Of a stretch of DNA of 64,000 nt, positions 1-9,778 are shown in pieces. How positions within the stretch are numbered: the first letter of the stretch is position 1; the number at the start of each line of letters is the position of its first letter. Source of the stretch: Alphaproteobacteria bacterium (lineage in GTDB: Bacteria > Pseudomonadota > Alphaproteobacteria > CALKHQ01); NCBI GenBank assembly GCA_041396705.1, contig JAWKYB010000008.1:62001-126000 (forward strand). Reading direction: 5' to 3'. Position numbers and translations under genes: made by a program. Below the pieces are notes generated by a model. The model worked only from the letters and a program-made list of their open reading frames with translations. It had not been told where the DNA came from and ran no database searches.

Positions 1-434
1 CCGCCGGCACGACCGCCAAGGACGACCTGATCGGCGACATCCTCAGCCTCGACGCGAGCGAGGCGGAGGCGCTCATCGCTCGGCTCGGCGGCGCCGGCGC
101 GACGACCGGCTCCGGCACGGGCACTGGCACCGTGTTCATGACAGCCGGCGAGGAGGTGTTCCAGGACGGCGACCCCAAGGACGCTCCGGACCCGGACAAC
201 AAGCCGAAAGACATCGTCGAGGCGCTGAAGGAGCAGGGGTACATCAAGGACGCGCCGGTCGCCGATGGCACACAAAAGGACTCCGGCGGCTACGGCGAGG
301 TCGACCCCGGCACGATCGAAGCCAACGGCGAGGCGGACCGCAACAGCGCCCTGCTGCAGGACTGGATCAGCCTCCTCGCCGATCGCGAGGTGGCCAACGG
401 CGGATTCGACTCCAACGTCGAGCTCTGGATCTGA
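1..434 (+). CDS. Unknown protein, C-terminal part (5' end outside window)
   Basis: The reading frame is open from the left edge (first full codon at 3) to TGA at 432-434, giving the last 143 residues of a longer protein. The visible part is acidic and rich in Gly, Asp and Thr, with a Gly/Thr-rich linker around codons 30-40. No catalytic motif or membrane segment is visible. An internal ATG at 132 would give 100 aa, but the same composition runs unbroken through it, so I prefer the longer partial reading. No function is proposed. A 7-bp GC hairpin follows directly after the stop (437-454), consistent with a 3' end. Confidence 0.6.
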   Translation, partial: AGTTAKDDLIGDILSLDASEAEALIARLGGAGATTGSGTGTGTVFMTAGEEVFQDGDPKDAPDPDNKPKDIVEALKEQGYIKDAPVADGTQKDSGGYGEVDPGTIEANGEADRNSALLQDWISLLADREVANGGFDSNVELWI

Positions 435-436
435 TC

Positions 437-454
437 GCACGGCGCCTGCCGTGC
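437..454 (+). terminator. Short GC hairpin after the first gene
   Basis: GCACGGC (437-443), loop GCCT, GCCGTGC (448-454) form a perfect 7-bp stem just after the stop codon. No T-run follows, so it is a weak terminator or a 3'-end stabilising structure. The rest of 435-630 shows nothing recognisable. Confidence 0.3.
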
Positions 455-630
455 AACGGCCACCTCACTTCCCCGGCGGCGCGTGCTGCGCGATGGCAGG
501 CGTGGAAGGCGCCACCGGTGTAGAGAAGCTGCGGCACCGGCCCGCTCCGGTTGCACCGCCCAAGGGCTACTTGGGGAGGAGGAACCTGGGGCGGGCGCAC
601 CGGGCGGGGCCGGTGCCGCTTCGGACGACG

Positions 631-1767
631 TCAGCGCAGCAGCGCCTTCGCCTCCGAATCGGTCATCGCTTCGGGCCTGTCGATCGCCGGGTCGATGGCG
701 ACGAACCGGCCCTCCGCCGCCGACTGTCCGATCGCCTCGGCCACCTGCAGCATGTGCAGGCCGAGGCGCCCGCTGGCCCGGTTCGGGCGCCCGGCCTTGA
801 CCGCCGCGGCCAGCTCGGCAAGGCCCAGCCCGCGATGGTTGGCCCGGTTCGGCGCGTCCACCGGCCAGTTCATCTCGCCGAACGGCCGGCTCGACGGGTC
901 GATCGCGGTCCATTCGTCCTTCGCCTTGGCGACCTCGATGTCGCCGCCGAAGAAATTCGGGTCCGGCGGCCGGATGCTGGCCCTGCTACCGTACAGCTCC
1001 ATCGGCCGGTGGCCGTGCGCCTTCACGTCCCAGCTGGCGCCGAGAAAGATGTGGGCGCCGCAGGCGAAGCGCATCAGGCCCAGCGCCGTGGTCGGCACCT
1101 CGACCTTGATCCGCTCGCCCTTGTGCGGGCCGTCGGCGCCGACGACACGCTCGGCGAAGCCCTTGCCGTCCATCGCCGCCACCCCGGTGACCGGGCCCAG
1201 CAGGTTGATCAGTGCGGTGATGTAGTACGGGCCGACGTCGAGCACCGGCCCGCCGCCGCGCTGGAAGAAGAACGCCGGGTTCGGGTGCCAGCTCTCCATG
1301 CCGGACGACAGGATGAAGCAGGTGCCGGCTATGATCGACCCGACCTCGCCGGAATCGACCAGCTCGCGGCAGTTGCGGTGCGCTGCGCCGAGGAAGGTGT
1401 CCGGCGCCACGCCGATCTTCAGGCCCTTCGCCTCGGCCGCCGCCACCAGCTTCTCGCCCTCCGTCACGGTGATGCCGAGCGGCTTCTCCGAATAGACGTG
1501 CTTGCCGGCGTCGAGCGCGGCGTGGGCGACCTCGGCATGCACCACAGGCACGGTCAGGTTCAGCACGATATCGATGTCGGGGTCGGCCAGCAGCGCATCC
1601 ACCGTCATCGCGCGGATGCCGGCCTTCGCCGCCAGCGCGTCGGCCGCCTCCGGCCGCAGGTCGGCGCAGGCGACCAGTGCGATGTCGCGGAAGCGCGGGA
1701 TGTTGTGGGCATAGATGCCGGAGATCACGCCGCAGCCGATCATGCCGACCTTGAGGGGTTCGCTCAT
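631..1767 (-). CDS. Gfo/Idh/MocA family oxidoreductase
   Basis: A 378-aa NAD(P)-dependent sugar dehydrogenase-like protein. The N-terminal Rossmann fold carries a GMIGCGVISGIYAHN dinucleotide motif. The conserved EKPLG motif of the family follows near residue 95, where the Lys takes part in catalysis. A C-terminal alpha/beta substrate domain completes the protein. I chose ATG 1767; an upstream in-frame GTG at 1782 would overlap the preceding gene, and GGTAGG lies just ahead of the ATG. It is the last gene of the sugar ABC operon, 8 bp after an isomerase gene. The likely role is oxidation or reduction of the imported sugar, inositol-like polyol or its keto derivative. The exact substrate cannot be read from sequence. 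Confidence 0.9.
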   Translation of the reverse strand: MSEPLKVGMIGCGVISGIYAHNIPRFRDIALVACADLRPEAADALAAKAGIRAMTVDALLADPDIDIVLNLTVPVVHAEVAHAALDAGKHVYSEKPLGITVTEGEKLVAAAEAKGLKIGVAPDTFLGAAHRNCRELVDSGEVGSIIAGTCFILSSGMESWHPNPAFFFQRGGGPVLDVGPYYITALINLLGPVTGVAAMDGKGFAERVVGADGPHKGERIKVEVPTTALGLMRFACGAHIFLGASWDVKAHGHRPMELYGSRASIRPPDPNFFGGDIEVAKAKDEWTAIDPSSRPFGEMNWPVDAPNRANHRGLGLAELAAAVKAGRPNRASGRLGLHMLQVAEAIGQSAAEGRFVAIDPAIDRPEAMTDSEAKALLR

Positions 1768-1775
1768 CGTCCTAC

Positions 1776-2531
1776 CTACCACTTGGCAACGGTGTCACGG
1801 GATCGCCGGGCGGCGCGTTCGAAATCCTTCGGCGCGTCGTGCTCGACCACCAGCAGCGCGGCCCCGGCGGCCACGCAGGCCGGCGCCAGCGCAGCCCAGT
1901 CGAGCACGCCGTGGCCGACGTCGGCCCAGCCGTCCTCGTCGGCATTCTCGCCGGCAGGCGCGATGTCCTTGATGTGGCACGCGACGACGCGGCCCTGGTA
2001 GCGGTCGAGCCAGACCAACGGATCGGCGCCGCCGCGCACCGTCCAGGCCAGGTCGGGCTCCCAGGCCAGGCTCGGCGCATTGTCCAGCAGCAGCGCCATC
2101 GGCACGCCGCCGTCGGCCAGCGTCGCGAACTCGAAGTCGTGGTTGTGCCAGCCGAGTGTCAGTCCGTCCTCGGCATAGGCCGCGGCCAGGCTTTCCAGCT
2201 CGCCGGCCAGGGCGGCCCAGCCCGCACTGTCGGCCGGCCGTTCGTCCTGCGCCAGATAGGGCACGATGACGTGGCGCAGGCCGATCTGGCCCGCCACTTC
2301 GGCGACCTGTGTGCGCTCCGCGCGCACCATGTCGAGGCCGACATGGCTGCTCGGCGCGGTCAGGCCCGCCGCGCGCAGACCGGCGACCAGTGCCGGCGCG
2401 TCGGCGAACAGGCCGCCATAGGGCTCGACCTGGCGGTAGCCGATCGCCGCCAGCGTCTCCAGCTGGCGACCGAGCGGCGGGAACTGCCGCGAGGAGTAGA
2501 GTTGGAACGAGAGCTTGCCTAGGTAATCCAT
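1776..2531 (-). CDS. Sugar phosphate isomerase/epimerase, TIM-barrel (paralog 2)
   Basis: A 251-aa xylose isomerase-like TIM barrel of the AP-endonuclease-2 superfamily. It opens with LSFQLYSSRQFPPL and holds the metal-site motif WHNHDFEF mid-protein, then HIKD and a late VEHD typical of IolE/IolI-like and hexulose isomerases. I prefer ATG 2531 over the in-frame ATG at 2594 because the extra residues are low-complexity and the paralog begins at the equivalent place. It closely resembles the upstream neighbour in length and motifs, so the pair looks like a tandem duplication. The predicted role is isomerisation or epimerisation of a sugar brought in by the ABC transporter, together with the Gfo/Idh/MocA dehydrogenase. 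Confidence 0.88.
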   Translation of the reverse strand: MDYLGKLSFQLYSSRQFPPLGRQLETLAAIGYRQVEPYGGLFADAPALVAGLRAAGLTAPSSHVGLDMVRAERTQVAEVAGQIGLRHVIVPYLAQDERPADSAGWAALAGELESLAAAYAEDGLTLGWHNHDFEFATLADGGVPMALLLDNAPSLAWEPDLAWTVRGGADPLVWLDRYQGRVVACHIKDIAPAGENADEDGWADVGHGVLDWAALAPACVAAGAALLVVEHDAPKDFERAARRSRDTVAKW

Positions 2532-2636
2532 TACATCCGTATCCGGCGTTTCGGCGCGCCCGCCAAGCGAGCGGTCATGGGCGAGTTGTCGCATGTCTTG
2601 CGGCGCGCGCAGGGCCGGCGCGGCCGGCCCCTTGCG

Positions 2637-3392
2637 TCACCAGCGCTTGATCGTCTCCATCGAACGGCGCACGAAGCGGGCGAAGTCGTTCGGCTTGTCG
2701 TGCTCCAGCACCAGCAGTTCCGGGCTCGCCGACTCCATGACCGGCAGCAGCGCCGCCCAGTCGAGGACGCCGAAGCCGATGTCGGCCCAGCCGTCCTCGT
2801 CCGCATTCTCGCCCGCCGGGGCGACGTCCTTGACGTGGAAGGCGACGATACGGTCGCGATAGCGCGCCACCCAGTCCGCCGCGGGCTCGCCGGCGCGATC
2901 GAGCCAGCCGACGTCGACCTGCCACTGGATCTCCGGCGCGCCCTCCAGGATCAGGTCCATCGGATAGCGCCCGTCGGCGGTGCGCTTGAACTCGAACGCA
3001 TGGTTGTGCCAGGCGAGACGGATGCCCTCCGCGCGCAACTTCTTCTGCTGCGCGTCCAGCTCGCGACCGAGCGCGAGCCAGCCGGCGGCGTCCTTCTCGC
3101 GCTGGTCGTGCGGCACCGCCGGCACGATCAGCAGCGGAATCGCCATCGCCTGCGCGGCGCGGACGGCGCCGTCGAAATCGGTCTGCAGCTTGGCCAGCCC
3201 GATGTGGCTGCTGGGTGCGGCTAGGCCGCGGCTCCTCAGCGCCGGTGCGACCGTTTCGGCCTGGTCGAGCAGGCCGCCATAGGGCTCCACCTTGCGATAG
3301 CCGAGCGCGACCAGCGTGTCGAGCTGGGCCTCGAGCGGCGGGAACTCGCGGGCCGAATAGAGCTGGACCGATAGGCGGTCGAGTACGGACAC
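2637..3392 (-). CDS. Sugar phosphate isomerase/epimerase, TIM-barrel (paralog 1)
   Basis: A 251-aa protein of the same fold and same length as the next gene. It shares the LSVQLYSAREFPPLEAQLDTL opening, YRKVEPYGG, APSSHIGL, WHNHAFEF, FHVKD and a late LEHD metal-ligand motif. The start is GTG at 3392 with GGGAG upstream. It lies 15 bp downstream of the ABC ATPase gene and 105 bp upstream of its paralog, within one minus-strand operon. It is probably a metal-dependent isomerase or epimerase of an imported sugar. Two copies may act on successive intermediates or on different epimers. Confidence 0.88.
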   Translation of the reverse strand: MSVLDRLSVQLYSAREFPPLEAQLDTLVALGYRKVEPYGGLLDQAETVAPALRSRGLAAPSSHIGLAKLQTDFDGAVRAAQAMAIPLLIVPAVPHDQREKDAAGWLALGRELDAQQKKLRAEGIRLAWHNHAFEFKRTADGRYPMDLILEGAPEIQWQVDVGWLDRAGEPAADWVARYRDRIVAFHVKDVAPAGENADEDGWADIGFGVLDWAALLPVMESASPELLVLEHDKPNDFARFVRRSMETIKRW

Positions 3393-3407
3393 TTGGATCT
3401 CCCGGGG

Positions 3408-4487
<1,080 letters not shown>

Positions 4488-4490
4488 GGC

Positions 4491-5408
4491 TCAGCCCTTC
4501 ACCGCGCCGGCGGCGATGCCGCGCACGAACCAGCGACCCGAGAAGAAATAGACGGCGAGCGGCACCGCCGCCGTCAGGATGGTGGCGGCCATGTTGACGT
4601 TGTACTCGCGGATGCCGGTGGTGGAGTTGACGATGTTGTTGAGCAGGACCGTCATCGGCCGGTTCTCCGGCCCGGCGAACACCGAGCCGAACAGGAAGTC
4701 GTTCCAGATGCCGGTGGTCTGCAGGATGACCGCGACGATGGTGATCGGCACCGACATCGGCATGATGATGCGGAAGAAGGCCGACCAGAAACCGGCGCCG
4801 TCGACGCGGGCGGCCTTGAACAGCTCTTCCGGCAGCGACGCGAAGAAGTTGCGGAACAGCAGCGTCTGGATCGGCATGCCGAAGATGGTGTGAATGATGA
4901 TGATCGCCGGCAGCGAGCCGAACAGGCCGACGTCGCGCAGGAAGATGATCAGCGGATAGATCACCGCCTGGTAGGGCACGAAGGCGCCGAAGATCAGCAG
5001 GCCGAAGAACAGGTTGGCGCCGCGGAACCGCCAGAACGACAGCGCGTAGCCGTTCATCGCCGCGACGGCGACCGAGATGATCACGCTGGGCACGGTGATC
5101 TTGATCGAGTTCCAGAAGCCGGGGCTGATGCCGCTGCACTCCAGGCCGGTGCAGGCGGTGCCCCAGGCCTTGACCCAGGCCTCGAAGTCGATGTCGCTGG
5201 GCCACGAGAACAGGTAGCCGAGCCGGATTTCCGGCATCGACTTCATCGACGTCACCACCATCACCCAGAGCGGGGCGAGGAAGAACAGCGCCGAGACGAG
5301 CAGGAAGGCGTAGACGCCGATACGCGCCGGCGTCAGCCGCTTCGGCTTGGCGCCGCGCGGACCCGCCGCGCTCATCGCCGGCGACCGGGTCATCGCCTCG
5401 CCGGTCAT
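4491..5408 (-). CDS. Carbohydrate ABC transporter permease (MalG type)
   Basis: A 305-aa inner-membrane permease with about six hydrophobic segments. The EAA loop, contact site for the ATPase, reads EELFKAARVDGAGFWSAFFRI-like with conserved G and P around it. The basic N-terminus is followed by a TM segment near residue 25. The start is ATG 5408, overlapping the previous gene's stop by ATGA, so the two permeases are translationally coupled. It pairs with the 5405-6304 product to form the membrane pore of a CUT1 sugar importer. Confidence 0.94.
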   Translation of the reverse strand: MTGEAMTRSPAMSAAGPRGAKPKRLTPARIGVYAFLLVSALFFLAPLWVMVVTSMKSMPEIRLGYLFSWPSDIDFEAWVKAWGTACTGLECSGISPGFWNSIKITVPSVIISVAVAAMNGYALSFWRFRGANLFFGLLIFGAFVPYQAVIYPLIIFLRDVGLFGSLPAIIIIHTIFGMPIQTLLFRNFFASLPEELFKAARVDGAGFWSAFFRIIMPMSVPITIVAVILQTTGIWNDFLFGSVFAGPENRPMTVLLNNIVNSTTGIREYNVNMAATILTAAVPLAVYFFSGRWFVRGIAAGAVKG

Positions 5409-6304
5409 CGGCTCAACAGTCCGGCACGGCGCTTGGCGCGGTAGTCGCTGGCCGCCTTGATGAACAGCAGCACCACGATCGGGATCAGCATCATGGTCGC
5501 CGCGGCCATGCCCAGCGCCACGTTCTGGCGATTCTGGATATGCTCGATCACGAACACGGCGGGCATCTGCGAGGCGATGCCGGGCCCGCCCTGGGTCATC
5601 GCCACCACCAGGTCGTAGACCCGGACGATCTGTGTGCACTGCAGGATGAACGCGGTCAGCACGGCGCCGCGGATCATCGGCAGCACGATGAACAGATAGG
5701 TGCGCCAGGTCGGGATGCCGTCGACCCGGGCCGCCTTCCAGATCTCCTCGTCGACCCCGCGCAGGCCGGCCAGCATGATTGCCATGGTCACGCCGACGCC
5801 GTTCCAGACGTTGCCCAGCACGAGGCCGTAGATCGCCTGGTCCTGGTTGACCAGCGGCGCGAACTTGAAGTCCTCCCAGCCGAGCCGCTGAACCGTGGCG
5901 GTGATGCCGAGATTGGGGTCGAGCATCCACTGCCAGACCAGCCCGGTCACCACCAGGGACATCGAGAACGGATAGAGGAAGATGGTGCGGAAGGTGTCTT
6001 CCTGCTTGATCCGCTGGTCGATGAACACCGCCAGCAGATAGCCGAGCGTCATCTGGAAGACGATGACCAGCACGCCGAACAGCCAGATGTTCTCCACCGA
6101 GACCAGCCAGCGCGACGTGTTCCACAGCCGGTCATACTGGTCGATGCCGATGAAGTTGAAGCGCGGGAACAGCTTGGAGTCGGTGAACGACAGCAGCACC
6201 GAATAGACGATGCCGATGACGTAGACGCCGAGCGCGACCGCGATCATCGGGCTTGAGCCGATGATCGGGTGCAGGTCGGAAAGGCGCCTGCGGCGCTGTG
6301 CCAT
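5405..6304 (-). CDS. Carbohydrate ABC transporter permease (MalF/UgpA type)
   Basis: A 299-aa inner-membrane protein with about six TM segments and an EAA motif (EEIWKAARVDGIPTWRTY). It is short for the MalF side and lacks a large periplasmic loop, like UgpA. The start is ATG 6304, preceded by 124 bp that hold strong hairpins after the binding-protein gene. It is co-transcribed with the MalG-type partner through an ATGA overlap. Confidence 0.94.
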   Translation of the reverse strand: MAQRRRRLSDLHPIIGSSPMIAVALGVYVIGIVYSVLLSFTDSKLFPRFNFIGIDQYDRLWNTSRWLVSVENIWLFGVLVIVFQMTLGYLLAVFIDQRIKQEDTFRTIFLYPFSMSLVVTGLVWQWMLDPNLGITATVQRLGWEDFKFAPLVNQDQAIYGLVLGNVWNGVGVTMAIMLAGLRGVDEEIWKAARVDGIPTWRTYLFIVLPMIRGAVLTAFILQCTQIVRVYDLVVAMTQGGPGIASQMPAVFVIEHIQNRQNVALGMAAATMMLIPIVVLLFIKAASDYRAKRRAGLLSR

Positions 6305-6346
6305 GGCCCGCGCTCTCGAATCGATGGGGCGTTGTCCGCGAAGCTG

Positions 6347-6414
6347 CGCCGGCCGCGCCGCGGCCGGCGGTCAACCGCGGGCGGCGGGGCGCATGGCCCC
6401 GACCGCCGCGGTTG
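6347..6414 (-). other. Two strong hairpins between binding-protein and permease genes
   Basis: A perfect 10-bp stem with a 3-nt loop (6347-6356 with 6360-6369) lies next to a longer, slightly imperfect stem of about 19 bp with loop GCAT (6372-6390 with 6395-6414). No T-run follows on the minus strand. The position just downstream of the binding-protein gene suits mRNA protection or partial attenuation, giving an excess of binding protein over permeases. Confidence 0.55.
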
Positions 6415-6428
6415 TCAGCGGCGACGCC

Positions 6429-7679
6429 TCAGTCGGCGTTCTCGATGATCTCGACGAAGCGCTCCTGCGCCTCGTCGATGCTGAGCTCGCGATTGAACGA
6501 GAACTCGGTCCACAGGTCGTTGAGCGCGCCGGTGGTGTCCTCGGTGAAGAAGTTGTTCATCGCCGGGACCACGTTCTCCGGGTCGGCCAGGATCTCCAGG
6601 CCCTTCTGCATGCAGGCGTCGGCCAGCGACAGGTCGACGTCGGCGCGCACCGGCAGCGAGCCCTTGGCGGTGTTGAACAGCGCCTGCACCCGCGGGCTGA
6701 TCATCATCGAGGCCATGCGCAGCTGCGCCGCCTCGACCTCGGGGTCGTCCTGCTTCGGGAACAGGAAGATGTCGCCGCCGGTGTCGAGATAGGGATGCTC
6801 CGACGGTCCGCCGGCCAGGCACTCGTAATCGGTCCCCGGCACCTCGCCGGCGATGGCGAACTCGCCGCGCGCCCAGTCGCCCATGATCTGCAGGGCGGCC
6901 CGGTCGGTGATGATCAGGTTGGTGGTGTCGTTCCAGTTGCGGTTGCCCGAGCCCTCGTCGATGTACGACGTCATCTCACGCCAGATCTCGAGCGCGCGCC
7001 GCACCTCCGGCCCGCGCGCATAGTCCAGGTCGCGGTCCTGATAGACCCGCAGATAGCCGTCGCGGCCGATGGTCGACAGGATGACGACGTTCAGCGCACC
7101 GGTGTGCTGCCAGTTCTCGCCGCCGATCGCGAACGGAATGAAGCCCGCCTCCTGGATCTTCGGTGCGGCGGCCAGGAACTCGTCCAGGTTGGTCGGCATC
7201 GCGACGCCAGACTGCTCCCACACCGGGATCGACGCCCAGCCCCACTGCCAGCTGTGCACGTTCACCGGCACGCACCAGACGTGGCCGTCCTTGATGCAGG
7301 GTTCGAGGATGCGCGGCGGGTTGACCACGTCGGCCCACCCTTCGGCCTCGGCCAGCTCGGTCAGGTCCAGCAGCAGGCCCGCCTCGATCAGTTCCTCGTA
7401 CTGGCGGCCGGGGTTGAACTGCGCCGCGTCCGGCGGATCGCCGCCCAGCGTGCGCTGCATGACGGCGGCACGGGCGTTCGGGCCGCCGGCGATCGCCGTG
7501 TCGACCCAGGTGTCCTGGCCGTTGTTGTTGGTCTCGTTGGCGAAGACGGACACCGCGGCCTGCTCGCCGCCGGACGTCCACCAGTGCATCACCTCGACTT
7601 CCGCCGCCGTCGCCGGCACGCTGACCAGCGCCGCCAGGGCGGTGGTCTGCAGCAAGGTCGAGATTCCGGGTCGTTTCAT
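6429..7679 (-). CDS. Carbohydrate ABC transporter substrate-binding protein
   Basis: A 416-aa periplasmic binding protein of family 1 (MalE/UgpB-like). It starts MKRPG and has a hydrophobic signal peptide ending around PATAA. Mature features include VMHWWTSGGEQAAV and repeated aromatic residues typical of sugar clefts. I chose ATG 7679 because GGGAGG lies six bases upstream and it gives a normal signal peptide; the in-frame ATG at 7784 would extend across the operator. It is the first gene of the sugar operon, directly downstream of a promoter and LacI-type operator. The ligand is probably a mono- or oligosaccharide or a polyol. Confidence 0.93.
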   Translation of the reverse strand: MKRPGISTLLQTTALAALVSVPATAAEVEVMHWWTSGGEQAAVSVFANETNNNGQDTWVDTAIAGGPNARAAVMQRTLGGDPPDAAQFNPGRQYEELIEAGLLLDLTELAEAEGWADVVNPPRILEPCIKDGHVWCVPVNVHSWQWGWASIPVWEQSGVAMPTNLDEFLAAAPKIQEAGFIPFAIGGENWQHTGALNVVILSTIGRDGYLRVYQDRDLDYARGPEVRRALEIWREMTSYIDEGSGNRNWNDTTNLIITDRAALQIMGDWARGEFAIAGEVPGTDYECLAGGPSEHPYLDTGGDIFLFPKQDDPEVEAAQLRMASMMISPRVQALFNTAKGSLPVRADVDLSLADACMQKGLEILADPENVVPAMNNFFTEDTTGALNDLWTEFSFNRELSIDEAQERFVEIIENAD

Positions 7680-7766
7680 GCTTCGTCCTCCCATATGAGC
7701 GCCCAGGTTCGGGCACACGACGATCGTTCCCCGTTCGCCAACCGGATCTGGCCCGGCAGCCGGGTG

Positions 7767-7813
7767 TTTGTAATCGATTACCAATACTGTATAGGATTGC
7801 CACCGCCTGTCAA
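7767..7813 (-). promoter_or_regulatory. Promoter and LacI-type operator of the sugar operon
   Basis: On the minus strand TTGACA (7808-7813) is followed after 16 bases by TACAGT (7786-7791). Immediately downstream is TTTGTAATCGATTACCAA (7767-7784), whose 12-bp core GTAATCGATTAC is a perfect palindrome centred on CG, the usual architecture of LacI/GalR operators. The operator covers the expected transcription start, so binding would repress the sugar operon. It may also affect the divergent regulator gene 108 bp away. Confidence 0.75.
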
Positions 7814-7891
7814 CAGCACCCGCAGCACCCTGGATGCGCCCTCTGCCGCGACGGCGGGGCGCCGCAGCAGGAAAGGATCGGATCGGACCAG

Positions 7892-8974
7892 ATGAGCGGA
7901 AGGGCCGCCGGCAAGCGCCGTCAGGTGCCGCGCAGCAGCGTGACCATACAGGACGTCGCCGACCGCGCCGGCGTGTCGACGGCCACGGTCAGCCGCGCGC
8001 TGATGACCCCGGACCGGGTGCGGGCCGAAACGCGCGAGCAGGTGCTGCAGGCCGTCGCCGCCACCGGCTACACGCCCAATCGCGCCGCGCGGTCGCTGCG
8101 CGCACGCAAGGCGATGATGGCGATGGTGATCGTGCCCAACGTCGGCAATCCGTTCTTCTCGGAGGTGCTGCGCGGCATCGACGCGGCGCTGTCGGAGAAC
8201 GGCTACGGCCTGATCATCGGCAACCTCGACAACTCCCACGCCAGGGAACGCCACTTCGTCGACCTCGCCTTCGCCGGCCAGGTCGACGGCGTGCTGCTGA
8301 TGAATGGCTGGATGCCGGTGAAGGACGACCGCCAGTTGCAGGACGCGGGCGTGCCCATCGTTTCGGTCGGCACCAACGTGATCGAGACCGAGGTGCCGAT
8401 GATCATCGTGCAGAACCGGGAGGCGTCGGAGGAGATCGCCTGCCATCTGACCGGCCTCGGCCACCGCCGGCTCGGCTACATCTCCGGGCCGCTCGGCAAC
8501 TGGGTCGACGCGCAGCGCTGGCAGGGCTACCGCGAGGGCGCGGCGGCGACCGGCCTCGACCCGGACAGCATCGTGCGCTGGGGCGGGCGTTTCGACTTCC
8601 GTGCCGGTTCGGCCGCCGGCGCGGCCTTCCTGGCGATGGCGCCGGCGCAGCGGCCGACCGGCGTCTTCGCCGCCAGCGACGAGATCGCGATCGGGTTCCT
8701 GAAGGTGGTGCGCTCGGCCGGCGTGCGGGTGCCCGAGGACGTTTCGGTGGTCGGCTTCGACGGCATCGAGTATGCCGACTATTGCGAGCCGACGCTGACC
8801 ACGGTGCACCAGCCGCGGCACGAACTGGGCCGGGCCGGGGCCATGGTGCTGCTGCGTATGCTGGACCAGCCGGCCTGGCAGCCGCCGATGCGGACCGACC
8901 TGAAGGCCAAGCTGATCGTGCGCGACAGCACCGGCCCGGCGCCGGCCGCGGCCGGTTCAGCCGACCGCCGATGA
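7892..8974 (+). CDS. LacI family transcriptional regulator
   Basis: A 360-aa repressor with an N-terminal helix-turn-helix at about residues 17-40 (VTIQDVADRAGVSTATVSRA), a hinge helix region and a periplasmic-binding-protein-like effector domain (VPNVGNPFFSEVLRGI, ASDEIAIGF, DVSVVGFDG). It is divergent from the sugar ABC/catabolic operon and almost certainly controls it through the palindrome at 7767-7784. The effector is probably the transported sugar or a metabolite of it. Its last 18 bases overlap the end of the convergent xdhC-like gene. Confidence 0.94.
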   Translation: MSGRAAGKRRQVPRSSVTIQDVADRAGVSTATVSRALMTPDRVRAETREQVLQAVAATGYTPNRAARSLRARKAMMAMVIVPNVGNPFFSEVLRGIDAALSENGYGLIIGNLDNSHARERHFVDLAFAGQVDGVLLMNGWMPVKDDRQLQDAGVPIVSVGTNVIETEVPMIIVQNREASEEIACHLTGLGHRRLGYISGPLGNWVDAQRWQGYREGAAATGLDPDSIVRWGGRFDFRAGSAAGAAFLAMAPAQRPTGVFAASDEIAIGFLKVVRSAGVRVPEDVSVVGFDGIEYADYCEPTLTTVHQPRHELGRAGAMVLLRMLDQPAWQPPMRTDLKAKLIVRDSTGPAPAAAGSADRR

Positions 8975-9778
8975 AGCGCCGGCCGCCGCGCGCACGTCGG
9001 CGCGGCGCACGGCGATGATCTCGGCCAGGATGGCGAGCGCGATCTCCTCCGGATCGATCGCGCCGATGGCGATGCCGGCCGGCCCCCGCAGCGCCGCCAG
9101 CCGCTCCGCCGGCACCGCGTCGGCGATCTGCGCACGCAGCTTGCCGATCTTGGTGCGGCTTCCGACCATGCCGACATAACCGGCCGCCGAGCCGAGGGCG
9201 GCGAGCAGCGCCTCGCGGTCGCGCTTGCCCTGGGTGACAACGACCGCGGCGTCGCGCGGCCGCAGGCCGTCGAGCGCGACGCCCTCCACCCAGCGGTCGG
9301 CATCGGCCACCTTGGCGCGATCCTCGGCGAGCGTCGCGGCGATCACCTGGTTGCCCATTGCGCGGGCCAGCCGGCACAGCGCCAGCGCCACCGGCGACGC
9401 GCCGCAGACCGCGATCCGCGGCGGCTGGCTCATCGGCTCGAGAAACAGGTCGACCGTGCCGCCGCTGGGGCAGCTCGACCGGTGCAGCTCGACCCCGTCG
9501 GTGTCGACCGCCGCGGCGACCTCGTCCTTCGGCTTGACGCGGATCAGCCTGGGCTCGCCGCCGCCGATGGCTTCCAGGGCAACCCGGCGGACCGCGCCGG
9601 TCACGCAGCCGCCGCCGACGAAGCCGTGCACGGTGCCGTCCGCCGTGACCACTGCCTTCGCCCCGGCCTTGGCCGAAGTGGCGAGCGCGGTGCGGACCAC
9701 GGTGACGACGCAGAAGTCGTCGCCCGCGGCGCGCAGCGCGTCGATCCGGGCCAGGACCTCGGCCAGGCTCGCGCTCAC
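8957..9778 (-). CDS. XdhC/CoxF family protein
   Basis: A 273-aa protein with an N-terminal XdhC/CoxI domain (conserved GGGC in VHGFVGGGCVTGAV, SCPSGG) and a C-terminal Rossmann-like domain (VCGASPVALALCRLA, MVGSRTK, GIAIGA). Family members handle the molybdenum cofactor or its sulfuration and insertion into xanthine dehydrogenase-type enzymes. It is the last gene of the cox operon, with GTG start 9778 overlapping the coxE stop as GTGA. Context suggests a role in maturing the Mo-Cu centre of CO dehydrogenase, equivalent to CoxF or CoxI. Confidence 0.88.
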   Translation of the reverse strand: MSASLAEVLARIDALRAAGDDFCVVTVVRTALATSAKAGAKAVVTADGTVHGFVGGGCVTGAVRRVALEAIGGGEPRLIRVKPKDEVAAAVDTDGVELHRSSCPSGGTVDLFLEPMSQPPRIAVCGASPVALALCRLARAMGNQVIAATLAEDRAKVADADRWVEGVALDGLRPRDAAVVVTQGKRDREALLAALGSAAGYVGMVGSRTKIGKLRAQIADAVPAERLAALRGPAGIAIGAIDPEEIALAILAEIIAVRRADVRAAAGASSAVG

